A stretch of DNA of 51,401 nucleotides from an uncultured Eubacteriales bacterium (GTDB taxonomy: Bacteria > Bacillota > Clostridia > Peptostreptococcales > Anaerovoracaceae): NCBI GenBank assembly GCA_902790905.1, contig CADATO010000016.1:1-51401 (forward strand), in the 5' to 3' direction. The notes beneath the pieces are model-generated. The model was not told where the DNA came from. It saw only the letters and a list, made by a program, of their open reading frames with translations, and did not search any database. Made by a program: the position numbers and the translations under genes. The stretch's first letter is position 1. Every line of letters starts with the position of its first letter. This document shows positions 30,036 through 37,714 of the stretch, piece after piece.

Positions 30036-31232
30036 ATGATCGCAAAAGCAATGGAACCGTTCGTTTTCGGAGATCCCGGCATTGGTGCAATGTTCGACGT
30101 TGTCGCGAAGATGGTCGCGGAATACGGCGAAGAGAACGTCTACAACTTCAGCATCGGCAACCCGAGTGAACCGGCCCCTGAAGAGGTCAAGGAAGCCATC
30201 AAGGCGATCCTCGATGAAGAACCGATGAAACGGATCCACGGGTACAACGCCAGCAGCAGCGGTGACGCAGGTGCGCGTGCGGCGGTTGCGGAGCACCTCA
30301 ACAGACTCCACGGGACGGCGTTCACAGCGGACAACATCATGATGACGGTCGGCGCGGCCGGCGGTCTGAACGTGCTGTTCAAGACGATCCTCGATCCGGG
30401 GACGGAGGTCATCACCTTTGCGCCGTACTTTGGCGATTATAACTACTACGTCGAGAACTCCGGCGGCACGCTCAAGGTCGTGGCACCGAATGCACCGACC
30501 TTCCAGCCGGATGCCGCAGCGATGGAGGAGCTCATCAACGAGAACACCCGCGCGGTCATCATTAACTCGCCGAACAACCCGACCGGCGTCATCTACAGCG
30601 AGCAGTCGCTGAAAGAGATCGGCGAAGTCCTCGCCCGCAAGAGTGCGGAGTACGGGTATGCGATCTTCCTGGTCGCGGATGAGCCGTACAGAGAGCTCGC
30701 CTATGACGGCAAGGTCGTTCCCTACGCGACGAAGTACTACGACAACACGATCGTGGCGTACTCCTACAGCAAATCGCTGTCGCTGCCCGGCGACCGCATC
30801 GGCTACCTCGTGTTCCCGAGCGAGATCGAGCAGTTTGACGCGATGAAGAAAGCTGCAGAATGCGCGATCCGTATGCTCGGCTTCATCAATGCGCCGTCGC
30901 TGATCCAGCTGGCGGTGGAGAAGTGTGTCAACGCCAGCACCAACATCGCGGCGTACGACCGCAACCGCAAGGCGCTGTATGAAGGCCTGAAGGGGCTCGG
31001 CTATGACTGCGTTTATCCGGACGGCGCCTTCTATCTCTGGATGAAGACCCCGGTGGAAGACGACGGCGAATTCGCACAGATGGCGCTCAAGCACCGCATC
31101 GTCGTTGTCCCGGGCAAAGCGTTCGGCTGCCCCGGCTACGTGCGCGTTGCGTACTGCGTCCCGTTCGAGATGATCGGCAACTCCATGCCGGCGTTCAAGG
31201 ACCTGATGACGGAGATCCAGGACAACTACTAG
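30036..31232 (+). CDS. PLP-dependent aminotransferase, class I/II
   Basis: The 398-residue fold-type I aminotransferase has NFSIGNPSEPAPEEV, the NSPNNPTGVIYS loop, VADEPYRELAYDG and a likely PLP-binding Lys246 in YSYSKSLSLPGDRIGYL. The C-terminal Arg region GCPGYVRVAYCVP is present. It follows the symporter by 32 bases with AAGAAGGAATGAAC before the ATG. Together with IorAB it would convert imported aromatic amino acids to 2-oxoacids. Aspartate or alanine specificity cannot be excluded from sequence alone. Confidence 0.9.
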   Translation: MIAKAMEPFVFGDPGIGAMFDVVAKMVAEYGEENVYNFSIGNPSEPAPEEVKEAIKAILDEEPMKRIHGYNASSSGDAGARAAVAEHLNRLHGTAFTADNIMMTVGAAGGLNVLFKTILDPGTEVITFAPYFGDYNYYVENSGGTLKVVAPNAPTFQPDAAAMEELINENTRAVIINSPNNPTGVIYSEQSLKEIGEVLARKSAEYGYAIFLVADEPYRELAYDGKVVPYATKYYDNTIVAYSYSKSLSLPGDRIGYLVFPSEIEQFDAMKKAAECAIRMLGFINAPSLIQLAVEKCVNASTNIAAYDRNRKALYEGLKGLGYDCVYPDGAFYLWMKTPVEDDGEFAQMALKHRIVVVPGKAFGCPGYVRVAYCVPFEMIGNSMPAFKDLMTEIQDNY

Positions 31233-31300
31233 AAAGATCTGTCGCTGCTGTGCAATGCGAATCGCATGCCGGCAGAGGGCGATTACGAAGAATCAAAGGG

Positions 31301-31330
31301 AGACCGCTTCGGCGGTCTCTTTTTCTTTTT
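31301..31330 (+). terminator. Intrinsic terminator after the aminotransferase
   Basis: A perfect 8-bp stem, GAGACCGC/GCGGTCTC, with loop TTCG is followed by TTTTCTTTTT. Just upstream (31255-31280) is another small hairpin, ATGCG-AAT-CGCAT. Confidence 0.93.
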
Positions 31331-31363
31331 TGAAAATAATATTTGTTTTTTTATAATATGATG

Positions 31364-31392
31364 TTGACAAACAATATTATACGACGTATAGT
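31364..31392 (+). promoter_or_regulatory. Strong promoter of the PspC-PadR operon
   Basis: A consensus TTGACA (31364-31369) and TATAGT (31387-31392), spacing 17, follow an A/T-rich stretch from 31321. The transcript would have a leader of about 135 bases containing several hairpins, for example AGGAATC/GATTCCT at 31405-31435 and CAGAC/GTCTG at 31462-31481. Confidence 0.85.
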
Positions 31393-31396
31393 ATTG
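31372..31396 (+). promoter_or_regulatory. 25-bp palindromic operator over the -10 box
   Basis: From 31372 to 31396 the sequence reads CAATATTATACG, one centre base, then CGTATAGTATTG. Twelve-base arms match with a single mismatch pair. It covers the spacer and the -10 of the promoter. The PadR-type repressor encoded in the same operon is the natural candidate to bind here (autoregulation), which is inference. PadR operators I know are also A/T-rich palindromes at promoters. Confidence 0.65.
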
Positions 31397-31532
31397 GCGA
31401 AAGGAGGAATCAGATCCGATCAGGAAGCGATTCCTCGAAGGGAGGGAGACGTCCTTCCCGGCAGACTGTAAGAGACGTCTGCAGGCTGCCTGAAAATCAA
31501 CAAAGCGAACGAATAGGAAAGGCAGGCAAGTC

Positions 31533-31763
31533 ATGGGAAATAACTACAAAAGACTTTACCGGTCGCAGAAAGAGAGAATGCTGGCCGGCGTGTGCGGCGG
31601 CATCGCGGACTACTTCGGTGTCGATCCGACCATCATCAGACTCCTCTGGGTCGTCGCCGGACTGTGCGTGGGCTGCGGGCTGATCGCTTACATCATCTGC
31701 GCCATCATCATTCCGAACGAACCCTATGACCCGTACGACCAGCGTCAGTACGGACCGATGTAG
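31533..31763 (+). CDS. PspC-domain membrane protein
   Basis: The 76-residue protein is a single PspC domain: RSQKERMLAGVCGGIADYFG, DPTIIRLLWVV, then a membrane segment (GLCVGCGLIAYIICAIIIP) and a short polar tail. In other bacteria PspC senses envelope stress and binds regulators. It is the first gene of a four-gene operon with PadR, DUF1700-like and DUF4097-like proteins. The ribosome site is modest (GGAAAGGCAGG). Confidence 0.9.
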   Translation: MGNNYKRLYRSQKERMLAGVCGGIADYFGVDPTIIRLLWVVAGLCVGCGLIAYIICAIIIPNEPYDPYDQRQYGPM

Positions 31764-31786
31764 GCAGAAGCAGAAAGGAGACAGAC

Positions 31787-32107
31787 ATGAACTTTCAGAT
31801 AGGCTCCGCATTGCTGGACGCCTGTGTCCTGTCTCTCCTGATGCAGGGTGATACGTACGGATACGTGCTTACGCAGGAAATGAAGAAGGCGGTGGACATT
31901 TCGGAGTCCACACTGTATCCGGTACTGAGAAGACTGCAGAAGGGCGGATTCCTGATGACCTACGACAAACCGTTCCAGGGACGCAACCGGCGCTACTACG
32001 CCATCACCCCGCAGGGGCGCGTCAAGTATCAGGAATACCGGCAGGATTGGGAGACATACAAGACACAGCTCGACAGCATCATCAACGGAGGTGAGATCCA
32101 TGAATAG
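31787..32107 (+). CDS. PadR-family transcriptional repressor
   Basis: The 106-residue winged-helix protein begins with the PadR pattern LDACVLSLLMQGDTYGYVLT, then ISESTLYPVLRRLQKGGFL and GRNRRYYAITPQGRVKYQEY, and has a short C-terminal helix for dimerisation. AAAGGAGACAGAC precedes the ATG. Its end overlaps the next gene by 8 bases. PadR genes next to DUF1700 genes are frequent in Firmicutes; the pair usually controls itself. The palindrome at 31372-31396 is a likely target. Confidence 0.92.
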   Translation: MNFQIGSALLDACVLSLLMQGDTYGYVLTQEMKKAVDISESTLYPVLRRLQKGGFLMTYDKPFQGRNRRYYAITPQGRVKYQEYRQDWETYKTQLDSIINGGEIHE

Positions 32108-33239
32108 AAAAGAGTGGTTGAAAAAGCTCCAGATGGAACTCTACCGGATGCCGCGCAATGAGATCGATGACGCTGTTGCGTACTACAGCGAATACTTCGA
32201 AGAGGCCGGTCCCGAGAGAGAAGATGAAATCATCCGCGAACTGGGCGACCCGTCCAAAGTCGCGGCACAGATCAAAGCGGACTACGCGGTCCGGCAGCTG
32301 GACGACATGGAGCGTGAAGAAGCGCGCGGGGAGCGCAGACGCTTCTGGAATCGCAGAGACCGCAGCAACGAATCCTGGCAGGAACGTGTCGGCAACGCGG
32401 ACTACAGCCAGCGCCAGGACGGATGGCAGGACGCCAGCGGACAGGGTTACCAGAACGCAGGCGGACAGGGCGCCTACCAGAACGCTTACCAGAGCAGACA
32501 GGACGGCTATAGAGACGGCTACAACAACGGCTACAACGATGGCAGACAGGGAGGCGGCAGAAGCCGCGGCCGCGTCGGTATGATCATCGCAGCCATCATC
32601 GGCGGGATCCTCGCAGCACCGATCGCACTGCCGGTCGCCGTCGTGCTGATCGGCCTGGCCATCGGCGCCATCGTCGTGGTTGGTGCGATCATCGTCAGCC
32701 TGATCGCCGTCGCCATCGGTGGCATCATCGGCGGCATCGCCCTCCTTGTATCGGCATTCTTCACCGCAGGCACGACCGTGGCCGGCATGATGGTCATCAT
32801 CGGCGCAGGGCTCGCGCTCGCAGGGTTTTCGATCCTGCTCGGCTTCCTGGTCGTCAAGGCGGCAGCGGCGCTGACAAGGGCCATCGCCCGCGGCATCAGC
32901 AACCGCCGCGCAAGAAAGCAGATGGCCGGCGGCTACAACCCCGGCGCTTACCAGAGCGAAGGCGGCTACCAGAACTACAGCGCGCAGCAGGACGGCTTTA
33001 CGCAGAGCACAGATTCCGACGGCTTTGCACAGACAGCTGAGACGGAAAACGCCGCCCCGGCTGCAGACGCAGAAGACTGGACCGAAGCGCCCAAAGAAGC
33101 AGCGGACACATTCACAGCGGAAGAGGCCGCTGCGGCAGACATCGAACAACCGGAAGCGCCGGCAGACAGCGAAAGCGAGGCGCCGGGACTGGGCGATTCC
33201 ATGAATACGGACGGGGAGGTGAACGAAGATGCAAGATAA
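32100..33239 (+). CDS. DUF1700-like (HAAS) integral membrane protein
   Basis: From the ATG at 32100 (CGGAGGTGA just upstream, overlapping the padR end) the product is 379 residues. Residues 1-75 match the DUF1700/HAAS helical domain: NRKEWLKKLQMELYRMP, AVAYYSEYFEEAG, IIRELGDPSKVAAQI. A Gln/Gly/Tyr-rich linker with YQNA and DGY repeats follows (about 100-155). Then come Gly/Ala/Ile-rich membrane segments (about 160-265) and an acidic, low-complexity C-terminus. HAAS domains are thought to couple to PadR regulators. Its end overlaps the next gene by 11 bases. Confidence 0.85.
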   Translation: MNRKEWLKKLQMELYRMPRNEIDDAVAYYSEYFEEAGPEREDEIIRELGDPSKVAAQIKADYAVRQLDDMEREEARGERRRFWNRRDRSNESWQERVGNADYSQRQDGWQDASGQGYQNAGGQGAYQNAYQSRQDGYRDGYNNGYNDGRQGGGRSRGRVGMIIAAIIGGILAAPIALPVAVVLIGLAIGAIVVVGAIIVSLIAVAIGGIIGGIALLVSAFFTAGTTVAGMMVIIGAGLALAGFSILLGFLVVKAAAALTRAIARGISNRRARKQMAGGYNPGAYQSEGGYQNYSAQQDGFTQSTDSDGFAQTAETENAAPAADAEDWTEAPKEAADTFTAEEAAAADIEQPEAPADSESEAPGLGDSMNTDGEVNEDAR

Positions 33240-34680
33240 CAGAGGCGGATTCAAAAAAAGCACCATCGTCATCCTGATCATCTGCGGCATCATGATCCTG
33301 GCAGGTGCAGGCATCGCAACTGCGGGCATCGCGCTCGACGGACTGCACGACCTCAAGAACATCAACATCGCAGGCCACGACATCAACATCCACGGCACGG
33401 AACCGCTGGCCGAATCGACCGTCAGCATCGAGCCGTTCAAGAACATGGATATCAAGGCGGAAGGCTCCAGGGTCGTCATCGTGGACGACAGTGAGTTCTA
33501 CGTGAAAGCGCGTTATGCGCCGGGCGACGAACCGCTCATCGACGTGCAGGACGGTACGCTCTATGTGCAGGACTATGCGGCGATCCAGGGCGGCAGCGTC
33601 GGATTCACCGGCAGCCCGGATGCCCCGACCGGCATTCGTCTGACGGACGGCAGCGGCAGTGAAGTCACGCTGGACGGCGACGGGATCGTCATCCAGGGCG
33701 AAGACGGCGACAACGTCACGATCAATGGTCTGGGCATCAACATCCACACTTCGGATGACATCGATGAAGACGACATCGGGAGTGTTCCGATCGACATCAA
33801 CATCGACGGCTTCGACGGCAGCGTTTCCTACGAGCAGCCCTCGATCGAGATCCACTGCCCGATGAGCGAAGCGTACGGCACCGTGGCGGTCAGCGGCTCG
33901 GCTGCGGAGATGTCTCTCGACGGGATGCAGGCAGAATCGCTCATGCTCGATGTCTACAGCGGCGGCATTGTCCTTCGCAATGCCAAGATCGGTTCCATCG
34001 CGGGCACACTCAGCTACGGCGAGTTCACACTGGATGCGTGCACGACGGACGCCATCGAGCTTACCGGGGACGCCACAAACGTCTCTGTGACTGGCACGAC
34101 TGTGACAAATGCAGCGGTATTCAACGGGAGCACCAGCGGGGATACGATGACCGTAAAGGACAGCACCTTCGGCGCACTGACCATCAATGCGACGGAAGAC
34201 AGCAGCACCGATCTGCAGATGAACGGTGTCACAGTAACCGGCGATGTGTCCCTGCATGCACCGTACGGCACCCATGAGATCTCGAACAGCACATTCGGCA
34301 CCTTCACATGCAAGAGCGACAACAGCGAGCTGGATCTGGCGAACGTCACCGTCAGCGGCGCGGTGCAGATCGAGCAGAACTACAGCGATATCGAGATGGA
34401 AAACTGCACGCTCAACGGGCTGACTGCCAAGGTGCTGACCGGCGACTTTGAGTTCAAGGGAGCGCTCACCGGCGCGACCGTCATTACCATCACCGACAGC
34501 GGCGACGTTGACCTCGCCATCACCGGCAACGAGGCGGATTACATCTACGCACTAAACAGCGAATACGGCGAAGTGCTCGTGAACGGCAAACCTTATAAGG
34601 CGACCGTCGACAAAGGCACCGGCGCCAACACCATCCAGGTGGATGTGGAAAGCGGCGATATCGAGCTGAACTTCCTGTAG
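33229..34680 (+). CDS. Membrane-anchored DUF4097-like beta-repeat protein
   Basis: The 483-residue protein has an N-terminal membrane segment (STIVILIICGIMILAGAGIA, about 12-32). It is followed by a long extracytoplasmic region of short beta-strand repeats rich in Thr, Asp, Gly and Ser. The DUF4097-like beginning is ESTVSIEPFKNMDIKAEGS. Repeats such as SYGEFTLDACTTDAIEL and LDLANVTVSGAVQIEQ suggest a beta-helix, and the end IQVDVESGDIELNFL is typical of DUF4097. GGGGAGGTG precedes the ATG inside the previous gene. It is probably the effector or surface sensor of this envelope module. Confidence 0.75.
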   Translation: MQDNRGGFKKSTIVILIICGIMILAGAGIATAGIALDGLHDLKNINIAGHDINIHGTEPLAESTVSIEPFKNMDIKAEGSRVVIVDDSEFYVKARYAPGDEPLIDVQDGTLYVQDYAAIQGGSVGFTGSPDAPTGIRLTDGSGSEVTLDGDGIVIQGEDGDNVTINGLGINIHTSDDIDEDDIGSVPIDINIDGFDGSVSYEQPSIEIHCPMSEAYGTVAVSGSAAEMSLDGMQAESLMLDVYSGGIVLRNAKIGSIAGTLSYGEFTLDACTTDAIELTGDATNVSVTGTTVTNAAVFNGSTSGDTMTVKDSTFGALTINATEDSSTDLQMNGVTVTGDVSLHAPYGTHEISNSTFGTFTCKSDNSELDLANVTVSGAVQIEQNYSDIEMENCTLNGLTAKVLTGDFEFKGALTGATVITITDSGDVDLAITGNEADYIYALNSEYGEVLVNGKPYKATVDKGTGANTIQVDVESGDIELNFL

Positions 34681-34750
34681 AACGCGGAAGCGCGCAAGGA
34701 CTGATATTTGCGGCGCTGCACAGAACGACAGTGAATATGAAAGAAGCGGA

Positions 34751-34777
34751 AGGGGCTGCCTCGGTAGTCCCTTTTTG
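34751..34777 (+). terminator. Terminator of the PspC-PadR operon
   Basis: AAGGGGCT pairs with AGTCCCTT (with a G-T wobble), further extended across GCC/GGT, followed by TTTTT. It lies 70 bases after the stop. The rest of 34681-34949 holds a GC-rich stretch and the promoter listed next. Confidence 0.8.
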
Positions 34778-34829
34778 TATTTGCGGTGTTGCAGCGCGGG
34801 GCCGGTGCTCGCCGCCCGACAGTGGCGGG

Positions 34830-34858
34830 TTGCGGAAGGCAGGCCGGTTCGGTATGAT
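34830..34858 (+). promoter_or_regulatory. Promoter of the arginase-family gene
   Basis: TTGCGG (34830-34835) and TATGAT (34853-34858), spacing 17, lie 92 bases before the start codon. The -35 sits at the end of a GC-rich stretch similar in composition to the other intergenic elements of this window. Confidence 0.5.
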
Positions 34859-34949
34859 TGTAGTGGCGCATGTGCGGATACCGCAGGGGTGCCGCAGGGT
34901 ATGGCGGCAGGGCAATCGCAGAGATAAAATGCGCTAAGGGGGAAGCGAT

Positions 34950-35855
34950 ATGAACAAAAACAGAAAGCTCGACATCATCGGTGCCCAGATGGACCTTGGC
35001 GCATCGCAGAAAGGCGTCGGCATGGGGCCATTCGCGGTCCGGTTTGCCGGGCTCGTGGCAGGCCTTGAAGAAATGGGATATGAAGTCCGCGACAAAGGGG
35101 ATGTCATCCCGCCGCTCGACGGAATGAGCCGCCGCGGCCTGATGCATTATGACCAGGTCGTGGAGACCAACCGGCAGATCTATGAGTATGTAAAGGAATC
35201 GCTCAATGATGGGAGATTTCCTATCGTGCTCGGCGGAGACCACTGCGTTGCGGCCGGCAGCATCAGTGCGGTCGCCAAGCACTACGCGCCGCAGGGCGAG
35301 ATCGGCATCATCTGGATCGATGCGCACGGCGATTGGAATAACGAAAAGACAACGGACACCGGCAACATGCACGGCATGCCGTTCTCGGCGGTCTGCGGAT
35401 ACGGCCCGGACGGGATGGTCGACTTCGGCCAGGATCCGCACTTTGTACCGACCGCACACTGTGTGCAGGTTGCGGGACATGCGCTCGACAAGCCTGAGGC
35501 GGCGCGCATGAAGGAAGCGGGCATGCACGTGTTCTCGATGCACGACATCGACCGCATGGGCATGACCGAAGTCATGAAAGAGGCGATCCGCATTGCCGGC
35601 GAGGGCACGGTCGGCATTCATCTGAGTTTTGACGTCGACGCGATTACCCCGGAATATGCGCCCGGCACAGGCACGCCGGTCCCGGACGGACTCACCGCGC
35701 GCGAGGCGTTCCTGGCGGTCGAGATGCTGGCAGAGTCCGGCAAGCTGATCAGCATGGACCTTGTCGAGGTCAACCCGGTCCTCGACGAGAAGAACAAGAC
35801 GGCGATCCTTGGCGCGAAGATGATCCGCTCCGCACTGGGGGAGAGCCTGTACTAA
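34950..35855 (+). CDS. Arginase/agmatinase family ureohydrolase
   Basis: The 301-residue protein carries the manganese-binding motifs of ureohydrolases: GGDHCVAAG, WIDAHGDWN, and SFDVDAITPEYAPGTGTPVP. GLTAREAF follows, and the end SMDLVEVNPVLDEKNKTA is closer to arginase (RocF) than to agmatinase. It would hydrolyse arginine to ornithine and urea. A longer segment at about 150-180 (GYGPDGMVDFGQDPHFV) departs from standard arginase, so substrate is not certain. GGGGGAAGCGAT precedes the ATG. It is transcribed alone. Confidence 0.85.
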   Translation: MNKNRKLDIIGAQMDLGASQKGVGMGPFAVRFAGLVAGLEEMGYEVRDKGDVIPPLDGMSRRGLMHYDQVVETNRQIYEYVKESLNDGRFPIVLGGDHCVAAGSISAVAKHYAPQGEIGIIWIDAHGDWNNEKTTDTGNMHGMPFSAVCGYGPDGMVDFGQDPHFVPTAHCVQVAGHALDKPEAARMKEAGMHVFSMHDIDRMGMTEVMKEAIRIAGEGTVGIHLSFDVDAITPEYAPGTGTPVPDGLTAREAFLAVEMLAESGKLISMDLVEVNPVLDEKNKTAILGAKMIRSALGESLY

Positions 35856-35889
35856 AAGCGCCGCCGCAGGCAAAGCTGCGGCAGGCGTC

Positions 35890-35952
35890 TCAAGCGGTGA
35901 CCGCTCAGAGCATTCAAGCGGCGGCCCGCTTAGACCATTCAAGCGGTGGTCG
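35890..35952. repeat. Three tandem ~25-bp units with inner palindromes
   Basis: Units at 35890-35913, 35914-35938 and 35939 onward (partial) all begin TCAAGCGG. Each contains its own inverted repeat, such as AGCGGTGACCGCT. The third unit runs over the stop codon of the minus-strand gene. It lies between two convergent genes and may act as a two-way terminator, though no T-run is seen. A GCCGCAG/CTGCGGC hairpin precedes it at about 35864-35883. Confidence 0.6.
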
Positions 35953-36772
35953 TAAGCAGGCCGCTTCGGTAAAGCACCTCATAGATCCGGTCCCTTGTCA
36001 GGGGCCGGTCTTTTGTTTCCACGGTAAAGAACAGGTCGCGGCCGGGCAGGAGGCCGCTTTGCGCGTATTCCTCCAGTTTATAGAGCTGGTCAATGGCGTA
36101 CTTCGGGTCATCCATCAGCCCGAAATGCTCGATCCTGATCAGGCGCCGCTCCCGTTGGTGCAAAACCGTAAAGTCGGGGTATACCGTCCTGCCGCTTGCA
36201 AGGCGAAAGTCGGAATCGTAGCGGTAAAGGAGCGATTCCGCGGCAAGGATATCGCACCAGAGTTCCTCGCTCTTGGATCTCGTCAGATGCCCGTCTGCCG
36301 TTGGAATCTTACGCTGCTCCGGCTTGTACGGATTGAGCTGGAAGTTGCCCGCCAGCGTATCGTCGACCCACTTCTGCACATTCAGCTGGCCGGGGAGAAA
36401 GTACGCATCCGGAGCTTTTGTTGGAAATGAGGAATGAATCATGCATGCAGGATCGTAAGCGGTTAGCTGGCGCAGTGCGGAGCGGAGTGCGCGTATATTC
36501 TTCTTAAGCATTGGCATCCCATGATAACAGAGTCTCTTGCGTTGTAGGCTTGTAATTAGCCGCACGCCATCATTTGTGTTTTGCGGGATGGGGATTTGCA
36601 TATATTTTCCGTCCAACTTAAGGTCTCTGAACAAGTATAAAGAATCGCCAACTTGTTTTTCAGAAAGACTGCCTGCTGGCATTACCGAATGCACCTTTTC
36701 CATCTTGGTGAGTGTTCTTTCGTAATCTTCCAGAAGTATTCGCATTTCATTAAAAAGCAGTGTTTGTCTCAA
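35939..36772 (-). CDS. Uncharacterised protein with PD-(D/E)XK nuclease-like C-terminus
   Basis: The best start is TTG at 36772, five bases after AAGGAG. A TTG/ATG pair 30 codons upstream (36865/36862) has no ribosome site. The product is 277 residues. The N-terminus looks helical (NEMRILLEDYERTLTKMEKV). A basic middle part follows (LQRKRLCYH, KKNIRALRSALRQL). The C-terminal 110 residues carry a nuclease-like pattern: SKSEELW (Glu169/170), YPDFTVL (Asp200), and IRIEHFGLMDDPKYA (Glu215 with His where Lys is usual). I have seen this EHFG-type protein widely in clostridial genomes without a function. The upstream part is more A/T-rich than its neighbours, which hints at transfer. Confidence 0.7.
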   Translation of the reverse strand: MRQTLLFNEMRILLEDYERTLTKMEKVHSVMPAGSLSEKQVGDSLYLFRDLKLDGKYMQIPIPQNTNDGVRLITSLQRKRLCYHGMPMLKKNIRALRSALRQLTAYDPACMIHSSFPTKAPDAYFLPGQLNVQKWVDDTLAGNFQLNPYKPEQRKIPTADGHLTRSKSEELWCDILAAESLLYRYDSDFRLASGRTVYPDFTVLHQRERRLIRIEHFGLMDDPKYAIDQLYKLEEYAQSGLLPGRDLFFTVETKDRPLTRDRIYEVLYRSGLLTTTA

Positions 36773-37047
36773 CTGATCTCCTTCCGTAGTATCAAGTGGT
36801 TTTGAGAAATGTAAAATTATGGTGTTTTGTGATGCCAGATTACCATATATTACCAATCGCATCAAGATGTTTCAGGTTTTTTGATTTATGAAGGAGAATC
36901 TGAAATAGTTTCAATGCTTAGAAGAGCAACATTTGACTAATTAAGAATTTTTGAAAAAAAGAGGGCGTAAAACGTTGAAATTATTTCAGATGTTCATCAA
37001 ATATAGGGATAATCTGAAAAGCCTGGCTTCGCGTATCCGCGGAAGGC
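36773..37047. other. A/T-rich intergenic region without a clear gene
   Basis: This region of about 275 bases lies between the nuclease-like gene and the terminator of the rubrerythrin gene. It is markedly A/T-rich from 36780 to 36970. A short frame at 36951-37244 runs over the terminator and antisense to rubrerythrin and is not credible. I see no RNA gene. It must contain the promoter of the nuclease-like gene, but no convincing boxes stand out. Confidence 0.5.
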
Positions 37048-37079
37048 GCAAAAAGAAGACCGCCGCAGATGCGACGGTC
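37048..37079 (-). terminator. Terminator of the rubrerythrin gene (minus strand)
   Basis: On the minus strand, GACCG-T-CGC pairs with GCG-G-CGGTC (loop ATCT), followed by TTCTTTTTG. It lies about 90 bases after the rubrerythrin stop. Confidence 0.8.
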
Positions 37080-37168
37080 CTCAATCCATTACCTGTTTTC
37101 AGTTGTAACACGCATGCCAGTGCGTGCATGGCTGAATGGCCAGCCAGGGTTTTCTGGAAAACGTCGGT

Positions 37169-37714
37169 TTATTTGCCGAAGTATCTCTCGAGCAGGCCCT
37201 TGAAAGCCTTGCCGTGTCTTGCTTCGTCTCTTGCCATCTCATGAACGGTGTCATGGATCGCATCCAGGCCGAGTTCCTTCGCTTTCTTGGCCAGTTCGAA
37301 TTTGCCTTCTGTTGCGCCGAACTCAGCGTCCACACGCATGCGGAGGTTTTCTTCTGTGCTGTCGGTCAGTACTTCGCCGAGCAGTTCAGCAAACTTCGCA
37401 GCATGTTCTGCTTCTTCCAGAGCAGCTCTTCTCCAGTATTCGCCGATTTCCGGATATCCTTCTCTGCAGGCAACACGGCCCATTGCAAGGTACATACCGA
37501 CTTCGGAGCATTCGCCTTCGAAGTTCTCTCTCAGACCCTGCAGGATCTCTTCGTCGACGCCTTTGGCAACACCGAGAACATGCTCAGCAGCCCAGTTCAT
37601 TTCGCCTTCTTCGACAGCCTTGAACTTTTCAGCGGGTGCTTTGCAGATCGGGCACTGTTCCGGTGCCTTGTCGCCTTCACAGGTATAACCGCAGATGGTG
37701 CAAGTCCATTTCAT
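37169..37714 (-). CDS. Reverse rubrerythrin (peroxide-reducing diiron protein)
   Basis: The 181-residue protein has an N-terminal rubredoxin domain (CTICGYTC at 4-11, [11 protein letters not shown]) and a C-terminal ferritin-like diiron domain ([36 protein letters not shown]). This rubredoxin-first order is the 'reverse' rubrerythrin of clostridia, which reduces hydrogen peroxide with NADH through a rubredoxin reductase. AAGGAGGATACAATT precedes the ATG. The -10-like TATAGT lies 28 bases upstream. It is transcribed alone, divergent from the NifU-like gene. Confidence 0.95.
   Translation of the reverse strand: MKWTCTICGYTCEGDKAPEQCPICKAPAEKFKAVEEGEMNWAAEHVLGVAKGVDEEILQGLRENFEGECSEVGMYLAMGRVACREGYPEIGEYWRRAALEEAEHAAKFAELLGEVLTDSTEENLRMRVDAEFGATEGKFELAKKAKELGLDAIHDTVHEMARDEARHGKAFKGLLERYFGK

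Noticed and set aside
37091..37126. GTTTTCAGTT and ACGCATG near 37094-37116 as a possible third copy of the structured RNA
   Set aside because: The loop is not flanked by complementary GAAC/GTTC-type arms, and the ACA bulge and TGA/GAA loop are missing; similarity is limited to short words.
36951..37244. Plus-strand frame of 97 codons beginning MKKRGRK
   Set aside because: It runs through the minus-strand terminator and into rubrerythrin antisense, and its composition after residue 40 is not protein-like.
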